From Ptiloglossa arizonensis (taxonomy: Eukaryota > Arthropoda > Insecta > Hymenoptera > Colletidae): a DNA stretch of 64,000 nucleotides. Positions 53,485 to 63,480 of this stretch are shown here, one piece after another; within the stretch, counting starts at the first letter, position 1, and each line of letters starts with the position of its first letter. Both the position numbers and the translations under genes were made by a program. The notes beneath the pieces are model-generated. The model was not told where the DNA came from. It saw nothing but the letters and a program-made list of their open reading frames with translations, and searched no databases. The DNA lies in assembly GCF_051014685.1 (NCBI RefSeq), contig NW_027478388.1, positions 2,157,180 to 2,221,179 of the forward strand, read 5' to 3'.

Positions 53485-56400
53485 CTTGCAAAAATTTTGG
53501 TGGTTCCTCAACCATTCCTTAACTTAAAACTCCCATATCTCGCGAACGGATTGACGAACTCGAGAAATTCCTGTTGCATCTGAAAGTAGAAACTCGCCCG
53601 ATAACAAAGGTATGTGTATTTTTCCCTAGGCCTTTGTAGTTATTGGTTTCTAGGATCAGAATTGTGAAAATTTTGATGGTTTCTCAACCGTTCCTTAACT
53701 TCGAACTCCCATATCTCGCGAACGGAATGACGAACTCGAGAAATTCCTGTTGCATCTGAAAGTAGAAACTCGCCCGATTACAAAGATATGTGTGTTTGTC
53801 CCCTAGGCCTCGGTAGTTATTGGTTGCGAGTATCAGACTTGCGAAAATTTTGATGGTTTCTCAAGCATTCCTTAACTTCAAACACCCATATCTTGCGAAC
53901 GGATTGAAGAACTCGAGAAATTCCTGTTGCATCTGAAAGTAGAAACTCGCCCGATTACAAAGATATGTGTGTTTTTCCCCTAGGCCTTTGTTGTATTGGT
54001 TTCGAGTATCAGACTTGCGAAAATTTTGAGGGTTTCCCAACCATTCCTTAACTCCAAACTCCCATATCTCGCGAACGGATTGACGAACTCGAGAAATTCC
54101 TGTTGCATCTGAAAGTAGAAACTCGCCCGATTACAAAGATATGTGTGTTTATCCCCTAGGCCGTTGTAGTTATTGGTTTCGAGTATCAGACTTTCGAAAA
54201 TTTTGATGGTTTCTCAAACATGCCTTAACTTCAAACTCCCATATCTCGCGAACGGATTTACGCAATCGAGAAATTCCGGTTGCATCTGAAAGTAGAAGCT
54301 CGCCCGATTACAACGTTGTGTGTGTTTTTCCCCTAGGCCATTGTAGTTATTGGTTTCGGGTATTAGACTTGCGAAAATTTTGATGGTTCCTCAACCATTC
54401 CTTAACTTCAAACTCCCATATCTCGCGAACGGATTGACAAAATCGAGAAATTCCTGTTGCATCTGAAAGTAGAAACTCGCCCGATTACAAAGGTATGTGT
54501 ATCTTTCCCTAGGCCTTTGTAGTTATTGGTTTCTAGGATCAGAATTGTGAAAATTTTGATGGTTTCTCAACCATTCCTTAACTTCGAACTCCCATATCTC
54601 GCGAACGGAATGACGAACTCGAGAAATTCCTGTTGCATCTGAAGGTGGAAACTCGCCCGATTACAAAGGTATGTGTATTTTTCCCCTAGGCCTTTGTAGT
54701 TATTGGTTTCGAGTATCAGACTTGCGAAAATTTTGATGGATTCTCAAGCATTCCTTAACTTCAAACACCCATATCTTGCGAACGGATTGAAGAACTCGAG
54801 AAATTCCTGTTGCATCTGAAAGTGGAAACTCGCCCGATTACAAAGGTATGTGCATTTTCCCCTAGGCCTTTGTAGTTATTGGTTTCGAGTATCAGACTTT
54901 CGAAAATTCTGATGGTTTCTCAAGCATTCCTTAACTTCAAACTCACATATCTTGCGAACGGGTTGAAGAACTCGAGAAATTCCTGTTCCATCTGAAAGTA
55001 GAAACTCGCCCGATTTCAAAGATATGTGGGTTTTACCCCTAGGCCTTTGTTGTTATTGGTTTCGAGTATCAGACTTGCGAAAATTTTGAGAGTTTCCCAA
55101 CCATTCCTTAACTCCAAACTCCCATATCTCGCGAACGGATTTACGAAATCGAGAAATTCCTGTTGCATCTGAAAGTGGAAACTCGCCCGATTACAAAGGT
55201 ATGTGTATTTTTCCCCTAGGCCATTGTAGTTATTGGTTTCGATTATCAGATTTGCGAAAATTTTGATGGTTCCTCAACCATTCCTTAACTTCAAACTCCC
55301 ATATCTCGCGAATGGATTGACGAACTCGAGCAGTTCCTGTTGCATATGAAAGTAGAAACTCACCCGATCACAAAGGCATGTGCATTTTTCCCCTAGGCCT
55401 TTGTAGTTATTGGTTTCGAGTATCAGACTTGCGAAAATTTTGATGGTTTCTCAACCATTCCTTAACTTCAAACTCCCATATCTCGCGAACGGATTTACGC
55501 AATCGAGAAATTCCGGTTGCATCTGAAAGTAGAAGCTCGCCCGATTACAACGTTATGTGTATTTTTCCCCTAGGCCATTGTAGTTATTGGTTTCGGGTAT
55601 CAGACTTGCAAAAATTTTGGTGGTTCCTCAACCATTCCTTAACTTCAAACTCCCATATCTCGCGAACGGATTGACGAACTCGAGAAATTCCTGTTGCATC
55701 TGAAAGTAGAAACTCGCCCGATAACAAAGGTATGTGTATTTTTCCCTAGGCCTTTGTAGTTATTGGTTTCTAGGATCAGAATTGTGAAAATTTTGATGGT
55801 TTCTCAACCGTTCCTTAACTTCGAACTCCCATATCTCGCGAACGGAATGACGAACTCGAGAAATTCCTGTTGCATCTGAAAGTGGAAACTCGCCCGATTA
55901 CAAAGGTATGTGTATTTTTCCCCTAGGCCTTTGTAGTTATTGGTTTCGAGTATCAGACTTTCGAAAATTTTGATGGTTTCTCAAGCATTCCTTAACTTCA
56001 AACTCCCATATCTTGCGAACGGATTGACGAAATCGAGAAATTCCTGTTGCATCTGAAAGTAGAAACTCGCCCGATTACAAAGATATGTGTGTTTGTCCCC
56101 TAGGCCTCTGTAGTTATTGGTTGCGAGTATCAGACTTGCGAAAATTTTGATGGAATCTCAAGCATTCCTTAACTTCAAACACCCATATCTTGCGAACGGA
56201 TTGAAGAACTCGAGAAATTCCTGTTGCATCTGAAAGTAGAAACTCGCCCGATTACAAAGATATGTGTGTTTTTCCCCTAGGCCTTTGTTGTATTGGTTTC
56301 GAGTATCAGACTTGCGAAAATTTTGAGGGTTTCCCAACCATTCCTTAACTCCAAACTCCCATATCTCGCGAACGGATTGACGAACTCGAGAAATTCCTGT

Positions 56401-57509
56401 TGCATCTGAAAGTAGAAACTCGCCCGATTACAAAGATATGTGTGTTTATCCCCTAGGCCGTTGTAGTTATTGGTTTCGAGTATCAGACTTTCGAAAATTT
56501 TGATGGTTTCTCAAACATGCCTTAACTTCAAACTCCCATATCTCGCGAACGGATTTACGCAATCGAGAAATTCCGGTTGCATCTGAAAGTAGAAGCTCGC
56601 CCGATTACAACGTTGTGTGTGTTTTTCCCCTAGGCCATTGTAGTTATTGGTTTCGGGTATTAGACTTGCGAAAATTTTGATGGTTCCTCAACCATTCCTT
56701 AACTTCAAACTCCCATATCTCGCGAACGGATTGACGAAATCGAGAAATTCCTGTTGCATCTGAAAGTAGAAACTCGCCCGATTACAAAGGTATGTGTATC
56801 TTTCCCTAGGCCTTTGTAGTTATTGGTTTCTAGGATCAGAATTGTGAAAATTTTGATGGTTTCTCAACCATTCCTTAACTTCGAACTCCCATATCTCGCG
56901 AACGGAATGACGAACTCGAGAAATTCCTGTTGCATCTGAAGGTGGAAACTCGCCCGATTACAAAGGTATGTGTATTTTTCCCCTAGGCCTTTGTAGTTAT
57001 TGGTTTCGAGTATCAGACTTGCGAAAATTTTGATGGATTCTCAAGCATTCCTTAACTTCAAACACCCATATCTTGCGAACGGATTGAAGAACTCGAGAAA
57101 TTCCTGTTGCATCTGAAAGTGGAAACTCGCCCGATTACAAAGGTATGTGCATTTTCCCCTAGGCCTTTGTAGTTATTGGTTTCGAGTATCAGACTTTCGA
57201 AAATTCTGATGGTTTCTCAAGCATTCCTTAACTTCAAACTCACATATCTTGCGAACGGGTTGAAGAACTCGAGAAATTCCTGTTCCATCTGAAAGTAGAA
57301 ACTCGCCCGATTTCAAAGATATGTGGGTTTTACCCCTAGGCCTTTGTTGTTATTGGTTTCGAGTATCAGACTTGCGAAAATTTTGAGAGTTTCCCAACCA
57401 TTCCTTAACTCCAAACTCCCATATCTCGCGAACGGATTTACGAAATCGAGAAATTCCTGTTGCATCTGAAAGTGGAAACTCGCCCGATTACAAAGGTATG
57501 TGTATTTTT
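53093..57509. repeat. 12/13-monomer higher-order repeat, two copies (2120 and 2297 bp)
   Basis: Copy 1 spans 53093-55212 and copy 2 spans 55213-57509; they abut directly. TTGCAAAAATTTTGGTGG lies at an offset of 2120 bp (12 monomers). Later markers lie at 2297 bp (13 monomers): GGTTGCGAGTATC (53822 and 56119), TTGTTGTATTGG and ACTCACATATCTTGCG (54941 and 57238). One monomer was gained in copy 2 or lost from copy 1. Confidence 0.9.
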
Positions 57510-59548
57510 CCCATTGGCCTTTGTAGTTATTGGTTTCGAGTATCAGACTTTCGAAAATTTTGATGGTTTCTCAAGCATTCCTTAACTTCAAACTCCCATA
57601 TCTTGCGAACGGATTGACGAACTCGAGAAATTCCTGTTGCATCTGAAAGTAGAAACTCGCCCGATTACAAAGATATGTGTGTTTGTCCCCTAGGCCTCTG
57701 TAGTTATTGGTTTCGAGTATCAGACTTGCGAAAATTTTGATGGTTTCTCAAGCATTCCATAACTTCAAACTCCCATATCTTGCGAACGGATTGAAGAACT
57801 CGAGAAATTCCTGTTGCATCTGAAAGTAGAAACTCGCCCGATTACAAAGATATGTGTGTTTTTCCCCTAGGCCTTTGTTGTTATTGGTTTCGAGTATCAG
57901 ACTTGCGAAAATTTTGAGAGTTTCCCAACCATTCCTTAACTCCAAACTCCCATATCTCGCGAACGGATTTACGAAATCGAGAAATTCCTGTTGCATCTGA
58001 AAGTAGAAACTCGCCCGATTACAATGGTGTGTGTATTTTTCCCCTAGGTCATTCCAGTTATTGGTTTCGAGTATCAGACCAGCGAAAATTTTGATGGTTT
58101 CTCAAACATTCCTTAACTTCAAACTCTCATATCCCGCGAACGGATTGACGAACTCGAGAAATTCGTGTTGCATCTGAAAGTAGAAACTCGCCCGATTACA
58201 ATGGTGTGTGTACTTTTCCCCTAGGTCATTCCAGTTATTGGTTTCGAGTATCAGACCAGCGAAAATTTTGATTGTTTCTCAAACATTCGTTAACTTCAAA
58301 CTCCCATATCTCGCGAACGGAATGACGAACTCGAGAAATTCCTGTTGCATCTGAAAGTAGAAACTCGCCCGATTACAAAGATATGTGTGTTTTTCCCCTA
58401 GGCCTTTGTTGTTATTGGGTTCGAGTATCAGACTTGCGAAAATTTTGAGAGTTTCCCAACCATTCCTTAACTCCAAACTCCCATATCTCGCGAACGGATT
58501 TACGAAATCGAGAAATTCCTGTTGCATCTGAAAGTAGAAACTCGCCCGATTACAATGGTGTGTGTATTTTTCCCCTAGGTCATTCCAGTTATTGGTTTCG
58601 AGTATCAGACCAGCGAAAATTTTGATGGTTTCTCAAACATTCCTTAACTTCAAACTCTCATATCCCGCGAACGGATTGACGAACTCGAGAAATTCGTGTT
58701 GCATCTGAAAGTAGAAACTCGCCCGATTACAATGGTGTGTGTACTTTTCCCCTAGGTCATTCCAGTTATTGGTTTCGAGTATCAGACCAGCGAAAATTTT
58801 GATGGTTTCTCAAACATTCCTTAACTTCAAACTCTCATATCCCGCGAACGGATTGACGAACTCGAGAAATTCGTGTTGCATCTGAAAGTAGAAACTCGCC
58901 CGATTACAATGGTGTGTGTACTTTTCCCCTAGGTCATTCCAGTTATTGGTTTCGAGTATCAGACCAGCGAAAATTTTGATTGTTTCTCAAACATTCGTTA
59001 ACTTCAAACTCCCATATCTCGCGAACGGAATGACGAACTCGAGAAATTCCTGTTGCATCTGAAAGTGGAAACTCGCCCAATTACAAAGGTATGTGCATTT
59101 TTCCGCTAGGCCTTTGTAGTCATTGGTTTCGAGTATCAGACTTGCGAAAATTTTGATGGTTTCTCAAACATTCCTTAACTTCAAACTCCCGTATCTCGCG
59201 AACCGATTGATGAACTCGAGAAATTCCTGCTGCATCTGAAAGTAGAAACTCGCCCGATTACCAAGATATGTGTGTTTTCCCCTAGGCCTTTGTAGTTCTT
59301 GGTTTCGAGTATCAGACTTGCGAAAATTTTGAGGGTTTCTCAACCATTCCTTAACTTCAAACCCCCATATCTCGCGAACGGATTGACGAACTCGAGAAAT
59401 TCCTGTTGCATCTGAAAGCAGAAACTCGCCCGATTTCAACGGTATGTGCAATTTTTGCCGTAGGCCATAGTAGTTAATGGTTTCCAGTATCAGACTTGCC
59501 AAAATTTTGATGGTCTCTCAAGCATTCCATAACTTCAAACTCCCATAT
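57510..59548. repeat. Downstream copy of 50.3-51.8 kb, with three extra monomers
   Basis: It matches 50263 onward at 7247 bp and then at 7778 bp. The difference is an in-register 531-bp gain in a run of near-identical monomers (ACCAGCGAAAATT, CTCATATCCCGCG, AATTCGTGTTGC) around 58.0-59.0 kb. It also contains the ATTTCAACGGTATGTGC / TTTTTGCCGTAGG monomer at about 59430-59470. Confidence 0.85.
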
Positions 59549-60346
59549 CTCGCGAACGGATTGACGAACTCGAGAAATTCCTGTTGCAACTGAAAGCAGA
59601 AACTCGCCGATTACAACGGTATGTGTTCTTTTCCCCTAGGCCTCTGTAGTTATTGGTTTCGAGTATCAGACTTGCGAAAATTTTGATGGTTTCTCAAGCA
59701 TTCCTTAACGTCAAACTCCCATATCTCGCGAACGGATTGACGAACTCGAGAAATTCCTGTTGCATCTGAAAGTAGAAACATGCCCGATTACAACGGTGTG
59801 TGTACTTTTCCCCTAGGCCATTCCAGTTATTGGTTTCGATTATCAGACTTGCGAAAATTTTGATGGCTCCTCAACCATTCCTTAACTTCAAACTCCCATA
59901 TCTCGCGAATGGATTGACGAACTCGAGCAGTTCCTGTTGCATATAAAAATAGAAACTCGCCCGATTACAAAGATATGTGTGTTTTTCCCCTAGGCTTTGT
60001 AGTTATTGGTTTCTAGTATCAGACTTGCGAAAATCTTGAGGGTTTCCCAACCATTCCTTAACTTCGAACTCCCATATCTCGCGAACGGATTTACGAAATC
60101 GAGAAATTCCGGTTGCATCTGAAAGTAGAAGCACGCCCGATTACAAAGTTATGTGTATTTTTCCCCTAGGCCATTGTTGTTATTGGTTTCGAGTATCAGA
60201 CTTGCAAAAATTTTGAGGGTTTCTCAACCATTCCTTAACTTCAAACCCCCATATCTCGCGAACGGATTGACGAACTCGAGAAATTCCTGTTGCATCTGAA
60301 AGCAGAAACTCGCCCGATTTCAACGGTATGTGCAATTTTTGCCGTA

Positions 60347-60351
<5 letters not shown>
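59549..60351. repeat. Right-hand end of the satellite, cut by the retrotransposon
   Basis: About 4.5 monomers. The final part (about 60215-60351) resembles 59331-59467 at an offset of 884 bp (5 monomers), including TTTCAACGGTATGTGC and TTTTTGCCGTAGGCC. It stops within the monomer at GTAGGCCAT. Uninterrupted relatives at about 51.7 and 59.5 kb continue as AGTAGTTAATGG, so the array was broken by the insertion. Confidence 0.9.

Positions 60352-60381
<30 letters not shown>
60352..60381 (-). other. Poly(A) tail of the retrotransposon
   Basis: There are 30 consecutive T on the plus strand between satellite (ends GGCCAT) and the element's 3' UTR. An AATAAA hexamer on the minus strand (60379-60384) runs straight into the tail. 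The exact boundary may shift by one base because the satellite itself ends in T. Confidence 0.93.
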
Positions 60382-60387
<6 letters not shown>

Positions 60388-60651
60388 GCTATGAACCCAG
60401 TACAGGGTTATTAGCAGCATGCACATTGATGTGCATACTAACAGTACAAAACAAGAAAGGAATACATAAGTTAAGATTACCGGAAGATACATCGTTATGT
60501 ATCGTTATACATAAATAAATGCTTATTACTAGTGATTGTACTTAGTGCTTATAGTTACTTACTTATAACTATGGGCAATATATAATACTTATTACCAGAT
60601 GCTTATAACTTGTAGCGGTTTATAAATATGGTATACTTTATATAAATAAAT
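60382..60651 (-). other. AT-rich 3' UTR of the retrotransposon
   Basis: 270 bp between the ORF2 stop (TGA at 60652-60654) and the poly(A) tail. It has no coding potential. It contains imperfect short repeats, seen on the plus strand as a tandem ATCGTTATGT/ATCGTTATAC (60491-60510) and several TGCTTATAACT-like elements between 60530 and 60610. Such 3' repeats can serve in recognition of element RNA by its own RT, but that role is not shown here. Confidence 0.8.
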
Positions 60652-60801
60652 TCAGAGATTTACGCCATGGTCTTTCAGAAATTTGTGAATGCACAGTAGA
60701 GGAGGAATATGCAGTTTACTTGTGAAGAACTCAATTGAGTAGGGCGGGTGGTAGCCCATGTTACGTAGTCGATTTAATAAAATATACCTCTTACTGTTAA
60801 G

Positions 60802-60864
60802 GATGGGGCATTGCCATATCACATGGTTGGGATCCTGAACTGGCCATCCACACTGGCACTTTGT
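60802..60864 (-). other. C-terminal zinc-knuckle-like motif of ORF2
   Basis: Residues about 873-893 read TKCQCGWPVQDPNHVIWQCP, giving the spacing C-x-C-x8-H-x4-C. A Cys/His cluster downstream of the RT/RNase H region is common in I, R1, LOA and Jockey-type ORF2 proteins and is thought to bind nucleic acid. Confidence 0.75.
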
Positions 60865-61125
60865 GTCTGGAGCGAGGTTGATTCTAAACAGGGATGCAGC
60901 TAACTGGAAGTGGTTAGCCCGAAGCCTATTCATCCAGCAAATAAACTCTCTAGTAAGGTTCTTGCGTGAGAACCATGGGTAGGATGAAGAGAGATGATAA
61001 TGATCAAAAAAATTTTTACCTTTAAATTCGGCTTCCGCAATAATCCTCCTTTCTGACGCTATATTGGCCTGTTTTTTAAAAATATCGGAAAAATCGCAAT
61101 ACGGAACTAGAATATTGAGAGACAC

Positions 61126-61518
61126 ATTGGAAAGGGATGCTTCTTTTGCTAAGGTGTCTACTTTTTCGTTAAAGGTAATACCAATATGAGAGGGAATCCA
61201 GAAGAAGGAGAATTTCTTATTGTCTGTAGAGAAGGTATTTATAAGGTTACGAATATCAAGGATGATGGGATTAGTATTAACGTTACATGGGCATTTGTTT
61301 AAGGCTTGCAAGGCAGAAAGACTGTCTGAGTATATAAAAACATTGTTACTGGGGGCAACAGAAGCTATTTCAATAGCATTTTTTAATGCAATACATTCCG
61401 CTGAAAAAATGGAAATATATTTATGTAAGCCTAATTGTGAAGAAGTGTCAAGGTCCGGAGAGAATCATGCTGCACCTACTCTGCCAGATTCTTCATCCTT
61501 ACTACCGTCGGTAAAAAA
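61126..61518 (-). other. RNase H domain of ORF2, split by an in-frame stop
   Basis: ORF2 residues about 655-785. FFTDGSKD (D658) starts the fold. After the stop at codon 672 come FSAECIALKNA (E695), FIYSDSLSAL (D719) and FFWIPSHIGI...EKVDTLAKEA (H765, D775). All four catalytic acids and the histidine are present. The reading frame is unchanged across the stop, so one base change accounts for the break. Confidence 0.9.
61465..61467 (-). other. In-frame TGA stop within ORF2
   Basis: The TGA follows RVGAA at residues 667-671. The same frame continues open for 51 codons before the TTG at 61311 and then to the normal end at 60652. It is therefore one ORF with one nonsense codon, not two genes. 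No frameshift is needed. Confidence 0.93.
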
Positions 61519-62160
61519 GGAGATAGAATCACTGGGTCTGTTACGTAGATGATCGAGGAAGAGGGAATTAGGATCCCTAGCATTTTTGAGGAGAAAACCC
61601 AGTTCAGTGTCAATCAAAATTTTAGAATGGAACAATTTATATTTAGTTAGGTAAGGGGGATAGTTATTTTCTATTCTGAGAATCTCTCTGTAGTAAAGAA
61701 TAGCGTCAATTTGCCGGGGAAGTATGGTATGCGATTTAAACAGTAAATCATTCCAGATAGAAGAGTTGTGGAGTCTATCAATCCAATTATATAAGGTGGT
61801 TCCACTGTTAGAAAGATTTTTCATTACAAATTTATTACACAAATATTCGGCTCTGTATTGCAATTTACACACTTTGGACTCACTCAATATAATATTGGTG
61901 GGAGTACTGATTCTGTACCCCAATGCAATTCGCAAGGCAGCGTACTGGATTCTCTCAATTTTTATCATTAAGGTCTCGGATTTGGGAAAGTATATAAATA
62001 GGCTATAATCAAGGATAGAGCGAATAAAGTTTTTGTACAAAATAATCAGTGTGGATGGATCGGCCCCCCACCTTATCCCGCTTATAAATTTTAGAATGTT
62101 GAGCCTGTTAAAACACTTGTTGCGGATGTATTCGATGTGATCATTGAATTTAAACTGATA

Positions 62161-62673
62161 GTCGAAGATAATTCCTAAAAATGTAACCTGGGAACTTGAT
62201 TTGACTAAAGTGTTTTGAATTTTAATCGAGCAGGTGCCCGGACGAATTCCTTTTTTATTAAAGTGGATAAGCACAGTCTTATCTAGGGCTAAAGAGAGCC
62301 CGAGATAATCAAGTTTGTTGATAACATTGAGAATCGCTTTTTCGATAGATTTCTTTGCTGTATCAGGCCGAGAGACTTCACAGAAAATAGCTATATCATC
62401 TGCGAATTGAGTAATATGAACGTCATTGCTTAGCTCATTAGGAACATCCTTAACATAAATTAAATAGAGAAGAGGACTCAGAACTCCACCCTGGGGAAGC
62501 CCTTTGTAGACTTTTCTTGTTATGGTACTCTCGGAGTTAACGATGAAAGTAACGTTTCGTTCATGAGTTAGGTAGCCGATGAAATTAATAATATTACGGG
62601 GACAGCCCATATCACATAGCTTTGATAGCAGGATGTCACTGTTGACGTTATTGATTGAATCTAATGAGATGTA
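62161..62673 (-). other. Reverse transcriptase core of ORF2, N-terminally deleted
   Basis: ORF2 residues about 270-440. Motif A (LD at 273-274), B (GLPQGGVLSP), C (FADD), D (GLSLALDKT) and E (FLGIIFD) can be followed in order. The preceding fingers motifs, including the usual YRPISL-type motif, are not found anywhere between the endonuclease and motif A. The expected AFD after motif A is also lacking: LDSINNVNSDILL follows directly. The domain is therefore incomplete. Confidence 0.85.
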
Positions 62674-62784
62674 AGAGGAGTCGAAAAATTTGTTATATGA
62701 ATCCTCTAAAATAGAGTGGTATTTAGACCAATCGGTTTTTTTGGTTGAAAGTCGAGGCCGCTCTTGGGTATAAAGTACTTTATC

Positions 62785-63441
62785 AACTACCAAGTTGGCC
62801 CTCAAGGGATAATGATCTGATCCCCACGTATCATCGATTATCTTAATTTTAATCAAATCAAAAATGTTAGGGGTTGAGAGAACAAGATCAAGGTTTGAAA
62901 GTTTGCATCTATGAAAATCGACATGAGTAAGCGTGTTGTGATTAGCTAGTATTAGATCAGTGTTATTAATCGAATTAAGGAGTTTGATTCCGTTGGAATT
63001 AGTGTCGGAGCAATTCCATAAAGAATGGTGAGCATTAAAATCTCCAAAAATAAGGGTAGAACCTTGAGAGCTCAGCGATGAAAAGAGATGATCCCATTCT
63101 ATTTGAGATACATTGAACTTAGGAACCTTGTAACAAGCTGCAATCATTAAAGGTGGAGATACATTGTGAATTTTGATCGCACCAGTTTCTATGTTATCCG
63201 AGATGTTACAAAACTCCTGAACAGTGCTGAATTTTAAGGATTTCCTTACCAAGAAGATGAGGCCACCTCCAGGTCTATTGTTTCTGTCAATTCTGATAGA
63301 ATGGAAACCTGGAAGGTCAAATTTTTTGTTATTCTTAAGCAGTGTCTCTACACCGATGAACACATCAATTTCTTCTAGCTGTTTTTGCAGCTCTTCTTTA
63401 CACCTGGTGATTCCACGGCAGTTCCAAAAAACTATTTTGAG
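62785..63441 (-). other. Apurinic-type endonuclease domain of ORF2
   Basis: ORF2 residues about 14-232. Metal-binding and catalytic signatures of the exonuclease III/APE fold are all visible: N20 in WNCRG, E45 in GVET, Y117, D147 and N149 in GDFNA, D198 and the SDH triad end (D222, H223). The domain appears intact over its full length. It nicks the target site to prime reverse transcription. Confidence 0.9.
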
Positions 63442-63466
63442 GTCAGAGAAGCAGTGTGAGTGTCGA

Positions 63467-63480
63467 TTATGTTGGTGCAT
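63467..63480 (-). other. 14-bp ORF1/ORF2 overlap
   Basis: The ORF2 ATG (63480-63478) lies inside the end of ORF1, whose TAA is at 63469-63467, in the frame shifted by one base. The sequence is ATGCACCAACATAA. This arrangement suits termination-reinitiation or a frameshift to make ORF2 protein, as known for other two-ORF non-LTR elements; the mechanism here is inferred. Confidence 0.85.

Larger units (their letters stand above)
1..60351. repeat. 177-bp satellite DNA array, about 341 head-to-tail monomers
   Basis: The same unit recurs without interruption. For example, the start of one unit (ATTCCTGTTGCATCTGAAAG) falls at 1, 178 and 355. The common unit is 177 bp and about 41% GC, and many copies are 176 bp through single-base deletions, often in the T/C run before CCTAGG. 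All monomers point the same way. Conserved stretches include CCCCTAGGCC, TTGATGGTTTCTCAA, CTCCCATATCTCGCGAACGG and GAACTCGAGAAATTCC. Two main variants exist around the middle: one reads GTTTCGAGTATCAGAC, the other GTTTCTAGCATCAGAATTGC. No unrelated sequence interrupts the array. Length and organisation are typical of centromeric or pericentromeric satellites, but chromosomal location is inferred. I do not recognise the family by name. Confidence 0.98.
60652..63480 (-). pseudogene. ORF2: endonuclease / reverse transcriptase / RNase H polyprotein, disrupted
   Basis: 943 codons from ATG at 63480 to TGA at 60652, with one in-frame TGA at codon 672. The N-terminal apurinic-type endonuclease (about 14-232) shows WNCRG (19-23), E45, GDFNAHH (146-152), NLDLVLS (196-202) and SDHYPL (221-226). 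The RT shows a motif A-like ISLD (271-274), motif B GLPQGGVLSP (327-336), catalytic FADD (359-362) and FLGIIFD (434-440). RNase H keeps its four acidic positions: D658, E695, D719 and D775. A C-terminal zinc-knuckle-like cluster has C875, C877, H886 and C891. Family members usually exceed 1100 residues. The linker and RT fingers normally found between endonuclease and motif A are absent, a loss of very roughly 200 residues. It works by nicking target DNA and copying the element RNA; this copy is unlikely to be active. Confidence 0.93.

Noticed and set aside
1..60351. Dozens of 60-124 codon open frames on both strands of the satellite
   Set aside because: They repeat the same 59-residue cycle, start and stop according to monomer variants and one-base deletions, and match no known domain. 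They are products of the 3 x 59 periodicity.
1..60351. CRISPR-like or bacterial direct repeat array
   Set aside because: The repeats are contiguous 177-bp units without unique spacers, and the adjoining element is a eukaryotic retrotransposon.
60241..60492. 83-codon minus-strand frame with a run of lysines
   Set aside because: It runs across the poly(A) tail, whose A run encodes lysine, and joins 3' UTR to satellite. It is an artefact of the junction.
60652..61311. Separate 219-codon gene starting at TTG
   Set aside because: It is in the same frame as ORF2, with 51 open codons between it and the internal TGA, and it carries the rest of RNase H. It is the C-terminal part of ORF2.
61220..61552. 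Plus-strand 110-codon frame, and similar ones at 61724-62008 and 63224-63526
   Set aside because: They lie antisense to the clearly coding ORF2 or ORF1/ORF2 region, with no recognisable domain or start context.
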